DNA of 64,000 nt from Rhodosalinus sp041365695 (GCF_041365695.1 NZ_JBGFSJ010000001.1:124001-188000); one strand, 5' to 3'. Shown: positions 47,400 to 57,501, numbered from the stretch's first letter. The notes: generated by a model not told the origin, from the letters alone. Made by a program: numbers and translations.

Positions 47400-48773
47400 T
47401 CAGCAGTTGGGAACGTTGACGGCGAGCCCGCCGAGCGAGGTTTCCTTGTACTTCTCGCTCATGTCGGCGCCGGTCTGCCGCATGGTCTCGATGCAGGCGT
47501 CGAGCGGCACGAGATGCGTGCCGTCGCCCCGAAGCGCGAGGGACGCCGCCGAGACCGCCTTGATCGCGCCGAGACCGTTGCGCTCGATGCAGGGCACCTG
47601 CACAAGGCCCTTCACCGGGTCGCAGGTCATGCCGAGGTGATGCTCGAGCGCGATCTCGGCGGCGTTCTCCACCTGCGCGGGGGTGCCGCCCATCACCGCG
47701 CAAAGACCGGCCGCGGCCATGGCGGCGGCAGAGCCGACCTCGGCCTGGCAGCCCGCCTCGGCCCCGCTGATCGAGGCGTTGTATTTCACCAGCCCGCCGA
47801 TCGCGGCGGCGGTCAGCAGGAAGTCCTCCACCCGGCGCTCCGAGGCGCCCGGCACATGGTCGAGCCAGTAGCGGATCACCGCGGGCACCACGCCCGCCGC
47901 GCCGTTGGTGGGCGCGGTCACGACCTGGCCGCCGGCGGCGTTCTCCTCGTTCACCGCCATGGCGTAGACGCTCATCCAGTCGTTGATGGTGTGGGGCGGG
48001 GTCAGGTTCATGCCCCGCTCGTCCAGCAGTTTTTCGTGGATCGCCTGGGCGCGCCGCCGGACCCCCAGCCCGCCCGGAAGCGTGCCGTCCGCGGCAAGGC
48101 CGCGGTCGATGCAGTCGGACATCACCTGCCAGAGCCGCCGCGTCCCGGCGCGCAGATCCTCCGGCCCGCGCCGGGTAAGCTCGTTCTCGCGCTTCATCTG
48201 CGCGATGGACTTGCCCGAGGTTTCGGCCATCCGCAGCATCTCGGCGGCGGACTTGAACGGGTAGGGCACGGGCGCGCCCTCGTCGCTGTCCTTGCCTTGC
48301 GCCAGTTCGGCCTCGGTGAGCACGAAGCCGCCGCCCACCGAGTAGTAGGTCTCCTGCAGGATCACGTCGCCTTGCGCGTCGGTGGCCATCAGGATCATCC
48401 CGTTGGCGTGGCCCGGAAGCGGCGGTCCGAAGTCGAAGCGCAGATCCTCGCGCGGATCGAAGGCGAGCGGCGGCAGGCCCTCGGGCGCGAGCGTGTTGGT
48501 TTCGCGGATGCGCTCGAGCGCCGCGTCGGCGGTCTCGCGGTCGTAGCTTTCGGGATCGAAGCCCGCGAGGCCGAGGATCGTCGCGCGGTCGGTCGCGTGG
48601 CCCACGCCGGTGTGGGCGAGCGAGCCGTGCAGGCTCCCCTTCACCCCCGCGACGGCGAAGGGCGCCCCGCGGATCAGGTCCAGGAAACGGGCTGCGGCGA
48701 CCATCGGCCCCATGGTGTGGGAGGACGAGGGCCCGATGCCCACCTTGAACATCTCGAAGACGGAAAGAAACAT
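47400..48773 (-). CDS. sdaA: L-serine ammonia-lyase, single-chain iron-sulfur type
   Basis: Converts L-serine to pyruvate and ammonia. 457 residues. FKVGIGPSSSHTMGPM begins the beta domain; EAGCQAEVGSAAAMAAAGL and TCDPVKGLVQVPCIERN carry the cysteines of the 4Fe-4S cluster. The start MFLSVFEMFKVG (48773) overlaps the GST stop by one base, so translation is probably coupled. Confidence 0.96.
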   Translation of the reverse strand: MFLSVFEMFKVGIGPSSSHTMGPMVAAARFLDLIRGAPFAVAGVKGSLHGSLAHTGVGHATDRATILGLAGFDPESYDRETADAALERIRETNTLAPEGLPPLAFDPREDLRFDFGPPLPGHANGMILMATDAQGDVILQETYYSVGGGFVLTEAELAQGKDSDEGAPVPYPFKSAAEMLRMAETSGKSIAQMKRENELTRRGPEDLRAGTRRLWQVMSDCIDRGLAADGTLPGGLGVRRRAQAIHEKLLDERGMNLTPPHTINDWMSVYAMAVNEENAAGGQVVTAPTNGAAGVVPAVIRYWLDHVPGASERRVEDFLLTAAAIGGLVKYNASISGAEAGCQAEVGSAAAMAAAGLCAVMGGTPAQVENAAEIALEHHLGMTCDPVKGLVQVPCIERNGLGAIKAVSAASLALRGDGTHLVPLDACIETMRQTGADMSEKYKETSLGGLAVNVPNC

Positions 48774-49477
48774 CAGGTGGCCGATCCTTCCGGTGGCGTT
48801 GCGATGCGGGGCGCGGTGAAGGGCAGGGGCCCGAGCCCTTCCGCGGCGATGGCGGCGGCAGCGGCCGGGCGGGCCTCGATCCCGGAGGCCATCGCCCGCA
48901 GATGCGGGTAGTCCGCCGGCCGGAACCACCCCGTGCCGCCCACGGGGTAAAGCGCCGACCAGCGTAGCAGCGGCGCCAGATAGAAGTCGAGCGCCGAGGG
49001 CGACGCGGCCCCGAGCCAGGGCGGCCGCGTCGCGGCGGCGGCCTCGAGGTGGCCCCAGTGCGCCGCGAGCGCTGCGCCCATATGGTCGCGAAGCGCCTGT
49101 CCCGCGGCCGCGTCCTCACCCACGAAGGGCGCCGGGTGGAACAGCATCCTGAGCCCCGCGTGAAGCGTGTTGGACGCGAAGAAGAGCCATTTCAGGAAAT
49201 CCCCGCGCTCCGGCGCGTCCGGCGCGGGGGCGAGGGCGCCGTGCCGGTCCGCGAGCCACAGCAGGATCGCGGCCGTCTCGAAGATCGCGCCTTGGGGCGT
49301 TTCCAGCACCGGGATGAGGCCCGAGGGGTTGAGCGCGCGGTAGGCGGGGCTTTTCTGCGCGCCGCGCGCGCGGTCCACGAGCGCCGTCTCGTAGGGCTGG
49401 CCAAGCTCCTCCAGCGCCAGCCGGACGACCAGCGAGGCGTTGTCGGGAGCGTAATGCAGGCGATAGGGCGCGGCCAT
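48773..49477 (-). CDS. glutathione S-transferase family protein
   Basis: 234 residues. The thioredoxin-like N-domain is shown by YRLHYAPDNASLVVRLALEELG, read as two parts, NPSGLIPVLETP (cis-Pro) and ETAAILLWLADRH; the C-domain is helical. The catalytic Ser/Cys position appears to be Ser15. Cytoplasmic. Substrate unknown. First gene of the GST-sdaA-EamA operon. Confidence 0.92.
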   Translation of the reverse strand: MAAPYRLHYAPDNASLVVRLALEELGQPYETALVDRARGAQKSPAYRALNPSGLIPVLETPQGAIFETAAILLWLADRHGALAPAPDAPERGDFLKWLFFASNTLHAGLRMLFHPAPFVGEDAAAGQALRDHMGAALAAHWGHLEAAAATRPPWLGAASPSALDFYLAPLLRWSALYPVGGTGWFRPADYPHLRAMASGIEARPAAAAAIAAEGLGPLPFTAPRIATPPEGSAT

Positions 49478-49653
49478 GGCGGCACCCCTAGAGCATCGCG
49501 CGCGGCACGCCTGCCCGAAAACGACCTTTCGGGCCGGAATCCGCGCGCCCTCGCCCGGCGGAAGGCCACCGCGCGGCGGCGCGGCGGCGAAAACCCGCTC
49601 GCACCCCGCGGCCGATCCCCCTATAACGGCCGCGCATCTGCACGGAGCCGCCC

Positions 49654-50442
49654 ATGACCGGAGAGCTGTCGCCCATCGACAAGGCCAAGTTCGCCGCCGC
49701 GAGACGCGCCGCGGAGCTGGTGGAGGACGGGATGCGCGTGGGGCTCGGCACCGGCTCGACCGCGGCGTGGCTGGTGCGCTGCCTGGGCGACGCGATGCGC
49801 GAGGACGGGCTGCGCATCCGCGGCGTTCCCACCTCGACGCGCACCGCCGAGCTTGCCCGGCAGGCGGGCATCCCGGTGATCGGCCTCGACGAGGCGCGCT
49901 GGCTCGACATCACCATCGACGGCGCGGACGAGTTCGACGGCGACCTCAACCTCATCAAGGGCGGCGGCGGCGCGCTCCTGCACGAAAAGGTCGTGGCCAC
50001 CGCCTCGGACCGAATGGTGGTGATCGCGGATATCGGCAAGGAGGTGGAGACGCTGGGCGCCTTCCCGCTGCCGGTGGAGGTGATCCCCTTCGCCTGGCAG
50101 ACGACCCGGGCGCTCGTCGAGGAGACCCTGATCTCCATGGACGTGCTCGGCCGCGACGTGTCGCTTCGGATGGACGGCGAGGCGGCCTTCGTCACCGACG
50201 AGGGTAATCACATCCTCGATCTGCACCTCAAGCGCATCGGCGAACCGCGCCAGCTTGCCATGGTGCTGAACCAGATCCCGGGCGTGGTCGAGAACGGCCT
50301 CTTCATCGACATCTGCGACACCGTCGTGATCGGGTTCGGCGACGGGCGCGTGGAGGTGCGCGACCTCGGTTCCGGCACCGTGGAGAGAGAAAGCTTCGAT
50401 CCGGGCGAGCCCGACAACCTCTTCCGCGACATCAACGACTGA
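49654..50442 (+). CDS. rpiA: ribose-5-phosphate isomerase A
   Basis: Interconverts ribose-5-phosphate and ribulose-5-phosphate. 262 residues. VGLGTGSTAAWLV (phosphate loop), DITIDGADEFD (catalytic Asp) and IKGGGGALLHEKVVA (catalytic Glu/Lys) are all present. The C-terminus is about 30 residues longer than E. coli RpiA and acidic. Followed 25 bases later by gor. Confidence 0.97.
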   Translation: MTGELSPIDKAKFAAARRAAELVEDGMRVGLGTGSTAAWLVRCLGDAMREDGLRIRGVPTSTRTAELARQAGIPVIGLDEARWLDITIDGADEFDGDLNLIKGGGGALLHEKVVATASDRMVVIADIGKEVETLGAFPLPVEVIPFAWQTTRALVEETLISMDVLGRDVSLRMDGEAAFVTDEGNHILDLHLKRIGEPRQLAMVLNQIPGVVENGLFIDICDTVVIGFGDGRVEVRDLGSGTVERESFDPGEPDNLFRDIND

Positions 50443-50467
50443 GCCTGACGACCTTTCTGGGGGAACG

Positions 50468-51826
50468 ATGGATTTCGACTACGACCTTTTCGTGATCGGC
50501 GGCGGATCGGGCGGGGTGCGCGCGGCCCGCGTGGCCGCGGGCGGAGCCGGCGCGAAGGTGGCTCTCGCCGAGGAAAGCCGCTACGGCGGCACCTGCGTGA
50601 TCCGCGGCTGCGTGCCCAAGAAGCTGATGGTCTTCGCCTCCGAATTCGCGCCGATGGTCGAGGACGCGCGCGCCTATGGCTGGGACATCCGCGAGAACGG
50701 TCTCGACTGGGGCCAGTTCCGCGGAAAGCTCGAGGCGGAGCTCGACCGGCTCGAAGGCGTCTACCGCAAGCTTCTCGCCGGCTCGGGGGTGGAGACCTTC
50801 GATCAGCGCGCGCGGCTGGCCGACCCGCACACGGTGGAGCTGGCCGACGGCACCCGCAAGACCGCGCGGCACATCCTGCTGGCCACGGGCGGGCGCCCGC
50901 TGCGGCCGGAGATGGAGAACGCCGCGCTGGGCATCACCTCGGACGACATCTTCCACCTCGACCGGCTGCCGCGCTCGATCCTGATCGTCGGCGGCGGCTA
51001 CATCGCCTGCGAGTTCGCCTGCATCCTGAACGGCATGGGCGTCGAGGTGACCCAGTACTACCGCGGCGCGCAGATCCTGCGCGGTTTCGACGACGAGGCC
51101 CGCGGCCTCATTTCCGAAGAGATGCGCCAGAACGGGGTCGATCTGCACATCGGTACCAACATCATCGGGATGGAGGAGGCCGACGGCGGCGTGCGCGTGA
51201 AGGCCACCAACGGCACCGAGCGCGTGTTCGAGAAGGTGATGTTCGCCACCGGACGCGTGCCCAACACCGACGATCTGGGGTTGTCCGGGCTCGGGGTGGA
51301 TCTCGGCCGCCGGGGCGAGGTGCTGGTGGACGCCTACTCGCAAAGCTCGGTGCCGTCGATCTACGCGATCGGCGACGTGACCGACCGGCTGAACCTGACG
51401 CCGGTGGCGATCCGCGAGGGCATGGCCTTCGTCGAGACGGTGTTCAGGGGCAACCCGACGCCGGTCGATCACGATCGCGTGGCCACGGCGATCTTCACCC
51501 AGCCGGAAATGGGCACGGTGGGGCTGTCCGAGGAGGCCGCCGCGGAGCAGGGGCCGATCGAGGTCTACTGCACGTCGTTCCGCCCCATGCGCACGGCGTT
51601 CGCGGGCCGGCCCGACCGTGTGCTCATGAAACTCGTCGTGTGCGCCGACACCCGGCGGGTGCTGGGGTGCCATATCGTCGCGCCGGGCGCGGGCGAGATG
51701 ATCCAGCTGGCGGCGGTCGCGGTGAAGCTCGGCGCCACGAAGGAGCAGTTCGACCAGACCGTTGCGGTGCACCCCACCGTTTCGGAAGAGCTGGTGACCA
51801 TGCGGGACCCGGTCCGGAAGGTCTGA
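50468..51826 (+). CDS. gor: glutathione-disulfide reductase
   Basis: NADPH-dependent reduction of oxidised glutathione. 452 residues. FAD motif VIGGGSGGVRAAR (9-21), redox pair Cys43/Cys48 (GGTCVIRGCVPKK), NADPH-binding GGGYIACEFA and C-terminal HPTVSEELVTM with the catalytic His. Class I pyridine nucleotide-disulfide oxidoreductase. With rpiA supplying pentose-phosphate flux the pair makes sense for redox defence (inference). Confidence 0.96.
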   Translation: MDFDYDLFVIGGGSGGVRAARVAAGGAGAKVALAEESRYGGTCVIRGCVPKKLMVFASEFAPMVEDARAYGWDIRENGLDWGQFRGKLEAELDRLEGVYRKLLAGSGVETFDQRARLADPHTVELADGTRKTARHILLATGGRPLRPEMENAALGITSDDIFHLDRLPRSILIVGGGYIACEFACILNGMGVEVTQYYRGAQILRGFDDEARGLISEEMRQNGVDLHIGTNIIGMEEADGGVRVKATNGTERVFEKVMFATGRVPNTDDLGLSGLGVDLGRRGEVLVDAYSQSSVPSIYAIGDVTDRLNLTPVAIREGMAFVETVFRGNPTPVDHDRVATAIFTQPEMGTVGLSEEAAAEQGPIEVYCTSFRPMRTAFAGRPDRVLMKLVVCADTRRVLGCHIVAPGAGEMIQLAAVAVKLGATKEQFDQTVAVHPTVSEELVTMRDPVRKV

Positions 51827-51904
51827 CGCTCCGGCTTGAAATCCCGCCCGACATGCACAGTTTACACCCAAGACGTCACGGACGCGCAAGCGAGGAAGAA
51901 ACGT

Positions 51905-53065
51905 ATGGCAGGACATAGCGGCGGCCCCTGGGGGGGCGGCGGTCAAGGAGGCGGCGATCGCGGTGATCGCGGCGAACGCGACAGGAACCAGGGCGGCGGA
52001 CGCCGCCCCGGAGGACCCGACGACAGACCGCCGATCCCCGAGATCGACGATCTGGTCCGCAAGGGGCAGGAGCAGCTCCGCGTGCTGATGGGTGGCCGCG
52101 GTGGCGGCGGCAAGGGCGACGGAAGCGGTGGCGGGGGCGGCCCGGCCTTCAACCGCTCCACGATCATCGTGGGCGCGCTGGCGGCCGTGGGTCTTTGGAC
52201 GTTTTCCAGCCTCTACACCGTCAAACCGGAAGAACAGTCCGTCGAGCTCTTCCTCGGGCAGTTCCACAAGATCGGCAATCCGGGTCTGAACTTCGCGCCC
52301 TGGCCGCTGGTCACTGCGGAGGTCGTCAACGTGACCTCCGAGCGGACCGAGACCATCGGGGCGAGCACGCGGGCCCGCGACGAGGGCCTGATGCTGACCA
52401 CCGACGCGAACATCGTCGACATCGAGTTCCAGGTGGTGTGGAACATCAACGACCCCGCAAAGCTGCTGTTCAACATCCGCGATCCGCAACTCACGGTTCA
52501 GGCGGTCTCCGAGGCTGCGATGCGCGAGATCATCGCGGCCTCGAACCTGGCGCCGATTCTGAACCGCGACCGTGGCGTGATCGCGGACCAGGCCGTGCAG
52601 CGGATCCAGAGCGCGCTCGACGACTACGACGCGGGGATCAACATCGTCCGCCTCAACCTCGACCAGGCGGACCCGCCGGCCGAGGTGATCGACGCGTTCC
52701 GCGAGGTCCAGGCGGCCGAGCAGGAGCGTGACAGGCTTCAGCGTCAGGCCGACGCCTACGCCAACCGCGTCATCGCCGAGGCGCGCGGCGAGGCGGCGCA
52801 GTCGCTCGAACAGGCCGAGGGCTACCGCGCCCGGGTCGTGAACGAAGCCATCGGTGAAGCCAGCCGCTTCCTCGCCGTGGCACAGGAATTCGAGGCCGCG
52901 CCGGAGGTTACCCAGCGGCGTCTCTACCTCGAAACGATCGAGCGGACGCTCGGCGCCGTGGACAAGTACCTGATCGACAGCGCGCAGGGCGAGGGAGTGC
53001 TGCCCTACCTGCCGCTCGACGAACTGCGCCGGAACGTGCCGGCGAACACCGGGAGGACCAACTGA
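51905..53065 (+). CDS. hflK: FtsH protease regulator HflK
   Basis: SPFH/band-7 membrane protein that forms the HflKC cage around FtsH. 386 residues. A Gly/Arg-rich cytoplasmic start (1-80), one transmembrane helix (about 86-104), then the band-7 domain from TVKPEEQSVELFLGQF and a coiled coil (QAAEQERDRLQRQADAYANR). The ATG at 51905 follows GAGGAAG at good distance. TGATG overlap with hflC. Confidence 0.96.
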   Translation: MAGHSGGPWGGGGQGGGDRGDRGERDRNQGGGRRPGGPDDRPPIPEIDDLVRKGQEQLRVLMGGRGGGGKGDGSGGGGGPAFNRSTIIVGALAAVGLWTFSSLYTVKPEEQSVELFLGQFHKIGNPGLNFAPWPLVTAEVVNVTSERTETIGASTRARDEGLMLTTDANIVDIEFQVVWNINDPAKLLFNIRDPQLTVQAVSEAAMREIIAASNLAPILNRDRGVIADQAVQRIQSALDDYDAGINIVRLNLDQADPPAEVIDAFREVQAAEQERDRLQRQADAYANRVIAEARGEAAQSLEQAEGYRARVVNEAIGEASRFLAVAQEFEAAPEVTQRRLYLETIERTLGAVDKYLIDSAQGEGVLPYLPLDELRRNVPANTGRTN

Positions 53066-54093
53066 TGCGGAAATCTGCCTTCATCCTTCCGATCCTCGCC
53101 GTGGTGCTGGTGGGAATCTGGTCCACGCTCTTCATCGTGGACGAGCGCCAGAAGGCGCTGGTTCTCCAGTTCGGCCAGATCAAGCAGGTGCGCGAGGAGC
53201 CGGGGCTCGGCTTCAAGGTGCCGCTGATCCAGGAGGTCGTGCGCTACGACGACCGGATCCTGTCGCTGGATACCGACACCATCGAGGTCACGCCGGCGGA
53301 CGACCGCCGCCTCGTCGTGGACGCGTTCGCGCGGTACCGGATCAACGACGTGGTCCAGTTCCGCCAGGCCGTCGGCGTGGGGGGGCTTCGCGTCGCCGAG
53401 GATCGCCTGTCGTCGATCCTGAACGCCCAGATCCGGGAGGTGCTCGGTGCCGATCAGGTGACGTCGGACCGGATTCTTTCGGTCGAGCGCGCCGAACTCG
53501 CGCGTCGGATCCGCGACAACGCGCGCGCCTCCGCCCTCAGCCTTGGTCTCGACGTGATCGACGTCCGGCTGAAGCAGACGAACCTGCCGCAGCAGAACCT
53601 CGAAGCGACCTATGCCCGGATGCGTGCCGAGCGTGAGCGGGAAGCCGCCGACGAGATCGCCCGCGGTAATGAGGCCGCCCAGCGCGTGCGCGCCATCGCC
53701 GACCGGACCGTGGTCGAGACGTTGTCGGATGCCGGACGCGAAGCGGAGATCATCCGAGGCGAGGCGGACGCCGAGCGTAACCGCATCTACGCCGAAGCGT
53801 TCGGCGACAGCCCGGAGTTCTTCAGCTTCTACCGCTCTCTCGCGGCGCTCGAAAGCTCGCTGCAGACGGAAACCTCGACGCTCGTCGTCTCGCCCGACAG
53901 CGAATTCATCCAGCCGCTGTTCGACGCGATCCGGGCGGAGGGCATCGTCGGCACGGGCGCACAACTGACCTCGCCGGACGAGCTGCGCGAGCTGGCGCCC
54001 GAACGGACGCCGTCCGAGGAGCTGCCGCCCGAGGTGCGCGAACGCCTCGAAGAGGATGCGCAGGCGGCCGAGGAGGAGGGCACCGGCGGCTGA
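53065..54093 (+). CDS. hflC: FtsH protease regulator HflC
   Basis: Partner of HflK. 342 residues: one N-terminal transmembrane helix (about 5-25), band-7 domain starting VDERQKALVLQFGQIK, coiled coil (ARMRAEREREAADEIARG) and an acidic tail that is longer than in E. coli. Coupled to hflK. Confidence 0.96.
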   Translation: MRKSAFILPILAVVLVGIWSTLFIVDERQKALVLQFGQIKQVREEPGLGFKVPLIQEVVRYDDRILSLDTDTIEVTPADDRRLVVDAFARYRINDVVQFRQAVGVGGLRVAEDRLSSILNAQIREVLGADQVTSDRILSVERAELARRIRDNARASALSLGLDVIDVRLKQTNLPQQNLEATYARMRAEREREAADEIARGNEAAQRVRAIADRTVVETLSDAGREAEIIRGEADAERNRIYAEAFGDSPEFFSFYRSLAALESSLQTETSTLVVSPDSEFIQPLFDAIRAEGIVGTGAQLTSPDELRELAPERTPSEELPPEVRERLEEDAQAAEEEGTGG

Positions 54094-54121
54094 TCCGTCG
54101 GCCGGCCCGCCGGGGGAAGAC

Positions 54122-54316
54122 ATGGAATATCTTCTTTTCGGCCTCGGATTCGCCCTCGCGCTGGAGGGGCTTGTCTACGCGCTGGCCCCCCGCATCGTCG
54201 AGGACCTGCTCGCGGCGCTGCGCGCGCTGCCTCCCGAGACCCGGCGGCTGCTGGGTCTCGTTGCCATTTCGATCGGCGCGGTCTTTCTGTGGGTGGCCAG
54301 CGCGCTGGGGATGTGA
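54122..54316 (+). CDS. DUF2065 small membrane protein behind hflC
   Basis: 64 residues with two helices (about 3-20 and 44-60) separated by RIVEDLLAALRALPPETRR. Matches the DUF2065 family commonly placed after hflKC. Good ribosome site GGGGGA six bases upstream. Probably an inner-membrane accessory of the HflKC-FtsH system; function unproven. Confidence 0.85.
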   Translation: MEYLLFGLGFALALEGLVYALAPRIVEDLLAALRALPPETRRLLGLVAISIGAVFLWVASALGM

Positions 54317-54425
54317 CGGCCGCCGCCCACCGGCCCGCAGCGTTCACATCACGGCGAGGGCGGGCTTGAAGGTTTGCGCGCGCGCTTCGCTGCCATACAT
54401 TAGCTCCAGCAACACGCCTGCCGGT

Positions 54426-54444
54426 CCGTCGCGCCCCGCGACGG
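54426..54444. repeat. perfect GC hairpin between hflKC and the protease gene
   Basis: CCGTCGCG-CCC-CGCGACGG is a perfect 8-bp stem with a 3-base loop in the 176-base gap. No T-tract. It may end the hflKC transcript or lie in the protease leader. Confidence 0.4.
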
Positions 54445-54492
54445 GGCGCTTGCGGCTCACAGGATACCGAACACCAGAAAAGGAGTGCTCCG

Positions 54493-55959
54493 GTGCAATC
54501 AAAGGCAATCCAGACGACGATGCCGGCCGCGCCCGGCATCCTGCGCGGTTTCTGGCTTTTCGTGCTGGCGCTGGCCTTCGCGCTCGCGCAGGCTGTGTCC
54601 GCCCAGGCGCGCGGCACGCCCGAAAGTTTCGCCGACCTCGCCGACCAGGTCAGCCCGGCCGTGGTCAACATCACCACGACGACGACCGTCGCCGGAAGCG
54701 ACGCGCCCCGCATGTTCCCCGAAGGCTCGCCCTTCGAGGATTTCTTCCGCGAATTCCAGGGACCCGGCGAGCCGGCCCCGCGGCGCAGCTCCTCCCTCGG
54801 CTCGGGGTTCGTCATCTCCGAGGACGGCTTCGTGGTCACCAACAACCACGTGATCGAGGGCGCGGACGAGATCCTCGTCGAATTCTTCGAAGGTTTCGAG
54901 CTTCAGGCCGAGGTGGTCGGCACCGACCCCAATACCGATATCGCGCTTCTCAAGGTCGCGCCGGACGAGCCGCTGCGGCACGTGCCTTTCGGCGACAGCG
55001 ATGCGGCGCGCGTCGGCGAGTGGGTGATGGCGATGGGCAACCCGCTCGGACAGGGCTTCTCGGTGTCCGCCGGCATCGTGTCGGCGCGCAATCGGGCGCT
55101 TTCGGGCACCTATGACGACTACATCCAGACCGACGCCGCCATCAACCGCGGCAATTCGGGCGGGCCGCTGTTCAACATGGACGGCGAGGTGATCGGGGTG
55201 AACACCGCCATCCTCAGCCCCGACGGCGGCTCCATCGGCATCGGTTTCGCCATGGCGTCGAATGTCGTGATCGGTGTCGTCGATCAGCTGAAGGAGTTCG
55301 GCGAAACGCGGCGCGGCTGGCTCGGCGTGCGCATCCAGGATGTCACCCCCGACATTGCCGAGAGCATCGACGGGCTCGAAGAGGCGCGTGGCGCGCTCGT
55401 CACCGACGTGCCCGAGGGTCCCGCCCGCGAGGCCGGGATGGAATCGGGCGACGTGATCCTCGGCTTCGACGGCATAGAGGTGATGGACACGCGGCAACTC
55501 GTGCGCGTGGTCGCCAATACCGCCGTCGGCAAGTCGGTGCGGGTCACCGTGCTGCGCGACGGCAAGAGCCAGACGCTCAGGGTGACGCTCGGCCGCCGCG
55601 AGACGGCGGAGGGGTCGGTGCCCGCGGCCCAGCCCGGTCCCGAGGAAGAGCCAGCCGAATCGCAGATGCTCGGCATGACGGTGTCGCCGCTGACCGAGGA
55701 GCTGCGCGCCCAGCTGGAGCTTTCGTCCGATGCCGAGGGCCTCGTCGTGACGGACGTGGACGTCGAGTCCGAAGCCTACGACAAGGGCCTGCGCGCGGGT
55801 GACCTGATCACCGAGGCGGGGCAGGAGCGTCTGACCTCGGCCGAGGAACTCGAGGCGCGGATCGAGGACGCCCGTGACGCGGGCCGCAAATCCCTGCTCC
55901 TCCTCGTTCGCCGGGGGAGCGATCCGCGGTTCGTGGCGCTCGGCATCGGTGAAGGTTGA
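54493..55959 (+). CDS. degP: Do-family periplasmic serine protease (DegP/MucD type)
   Basis: Envelope quality-control protease. 488 residues with a signal peptide (about 1-38, ending AVSAQA). Catalytic triad His119 (TNNHVIEG), Asp149 (NTDIALLKV) and Ser222 (RGNSGGPLF). Two PDZ domains follow (about 280-375 and 390-485). The GTG at 54493 has AGGAG seven bases upstream and gives the full signal peptide. A strong terminator follows. Confidence 0.95.
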   Translation: MQSKAIQTTMPAAPGILRGFWLFVLALAFALAQAVSAQARGTPESFADLADQVSPAVVNITTTTTVAGSDAPRMFPEGSPFEDFFREFQGPGEPAPRRSSSLGSGFVISEDGFVVTNNHVIEGADEILVEFFEGFELQAEVVGTDPNTDIALLKVAPDEPLRHVPFGDSDAARVGEWVMAMGNPLGQGFSVSAGIVSARNRALSGTYDDYIQTDAAINRGNSGGPLFNMDGEVIGVNTAILSPDGGSIGIGFAMASNVVIGVVDQLKEFGETRRGWLGVRIQDVTPDIAESIDGLEEARGALVTDVPEGPAREAGMESGDVILGFDGIEVMDTRQLVRVVANTAVGKSVRVTVLRDGKSQTLRVTLGRRETAEGSVPAAQPGPEEEPAESQMLGMTVSPLTEELRAQLELSSDAEGLVVTDVDVESEAYDKGLRAGDLITEAGQERLTSAEELEARIEDARDAGRKSLLLLVRRGSDPRFVALGIGEG

Positions 55960-55981
55960 CGCCGTCGCCGGATTGACCATG

Positions 55982-56011
55982 AAAGGGCGCTCCGACGGGG
56001 CGCCCTTTTTT
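55982..56011 (+). terminator. intrinsic terminator of the protease gene
   Basis: AAAGGGCGCTCC pairs with GGGGCGCCCTTT around a three-base loop, followed by a run of T ending at 56011. The stem of about 12 bp plus the T-run 22 bases after the stop codon is a textbook Rho-independent terminator. Confidence 0.92.
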
Positions 56012-56097
56012 CGTTCGGGCGCGGTCGCGGGGCTTGTCATGCGGCGCGCCTTTGCCCCTTCTGGCAGGCAGGGGTGAAGGTGGAGCGCGGGCGCGCG

Positions 56098-57501
56098 ATG
56101 GCCGAGAATGGGACGTCTCTGGAATGGCGGCGCGGCGACAGCGCCGAGGTCGCGGCCGCCAACGCGGCCACCGCGCGCAGGCTCGATGAGCTGATCTCGG
56201 CCGGCGAGCGCGAGCGCGTGGTCGCCGCGCTCGAGACCTGGGCGCCCTCCGACATCCTCGACTGTTTTCTCGCGCTCCGCACGAAGAACGCGCAGAAGAT
56301 GCTGCGCTGGCTGTCCGACGATCTCAGCCTGCGGGTCCTGTCGGAGGTCGATCCGCGCTTCAACCATGCGCTTTTCGCGGAGGCCACGCGGGCGAAGTTC
56401 GCCAAGCTGCTCGGCCGGCTCACGCTCGACCGGGCCAAGCGCCTTCTCGTGACGCTGCCCACGCGCCTCGCGCTCGAACTCGCCGACAGCCACCCGCAGG
56501 CAGAGCGGCTGCGCGAAATCCTCGTGGACAACGACAGCGCCGAAGCGGCGATGAAGCACGGCGCGGTGGTGGCGCGCGACACCGAGACGGTCCACGACGT
56601 GATCGAGGACATCCGACGCCGCTCGGACCGGATCGAACGGATCGACAGCCTGCATGTCGTGGACGCGGAAGGCCGGCTTGTCGGTTACATGAAGCTTCGG
56701 GACCTGATCCTCAACCACGGCCGCACGCCGGTGTCGGAGGTGATGCGGCGCGATCCGCCCGCGGTCGCGCGGGACACCGACCAGGAGGATGTGCTCGACC
56801 TCGCCAAGGCGCAGGGCGAGACGGTAATCGCCGTGGTGGACGAGGCGCACCGGCTGCTCGGCGTCATCGCGCCGCGCGAACTGACCGAGATCGCCCGGCG
56901 CGAAGCGCGCGAGGACATCATGCTGATGGGCAGCGTCTCGCCCGAATCGACGGGGTTCGACAGCCCGGGACAGATCGTGCGGCGGCGCCTTCCGTGGCTT
57001 CTGACCGGTCTCGCCGGGGCGCTCGTCACCGCGCTCGTGGTGGGCGCCTACGAGGAGACGCTGACCCAGGCCGCCATCCTCGCGAGCTTCATCCCCGTGG
57101 TCAGCGCCACGGCCGGCAACGCCAGCATGCAGGCCTCGACGGTGACGATCCAGGCGCTGTCGGAGCACGGCAAGCTCACCGGCGGCTTCGCCGCGCGCCT
57201 CGGCCGCGAGGTGGCGGGCGCGGCGATGAACGGCGTGGCGATGGGGCTTGCCGTCGGGCTGCTGCTTTTCGCGGTGTCCTTCGCGGTCCCGATCGAGCGC
57301 GCGCCCGCGCTGGTGGCCACGGTCGCCATGTCGCAGGTCCTGGTGATCCTCGTGGCGGGAACGGTGGGCACCATCGTGCCGGTGGCGCTTGCGCGGGCGA
57401 AGGTGGATCCGGCCGTGGCGATGGGGATCTTCATCCTCACCCTGAACGACGTGGCCGGGGTGCTCATCCTCTTCGCGATCGCCACGCAGCTCTACCTCTA
57501 G
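56098..57501 (+). CDS. mgtE: magnesium transporter MgtE
   Basis: 467 residues: N-terminal helical MgtE domain (about 10-135), two CBS domains (about 140-270) and five transmembrane helices. SATAGNASMQASTVTIQ and ILTLNDVAGVLILF are the conserved pore-region stretches. Cytoplasmic domains sense Mg2+ and gate the channel in this family. The ATG at 56098 was taken; an in-frame GTG at 56074 is possible. The end overlaps the convergent OB-fold gene by four bases. Confidence 0.94.
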   Translation: MAENGTSLEWRRGDSAEVAAANAATARRLDELISAGERERVVAALETWAPSDILDCFLALRTKNAQKMLRWLSDDLSLRVLSEVDPRFNHALFAEATRAKFAKLLGRLTLDRAKRLLVTLPTRLALELADSHPQAERLREILVDNDSAEAAMKHGAVVARDTETVHDVIEDIRRRSDRIERIDSLHVVDAEGRLVGYMKLRDLILNHGRTPVSEVMRRDPPAVARDTDQEDVLDLAKAQGETVIAVVDEAHRLLGVIAPRELTEIARREAREDIMLMGSVSPESTGFDSPGQIVRRRLPWLLTGLAGALVTALVVGAYEETLTQAAILASFIPVVSATAGNASMQASTVTIQALSEHGKLTGGFAARLGREVAGAAMNGVAMGLAVGLLLFAVSFAVPIERAPALVATVAMSQVLVILVAGTVGTIVPVALARAKVDPAVAMGIFILTLNDVAGVLILFAIATQLYL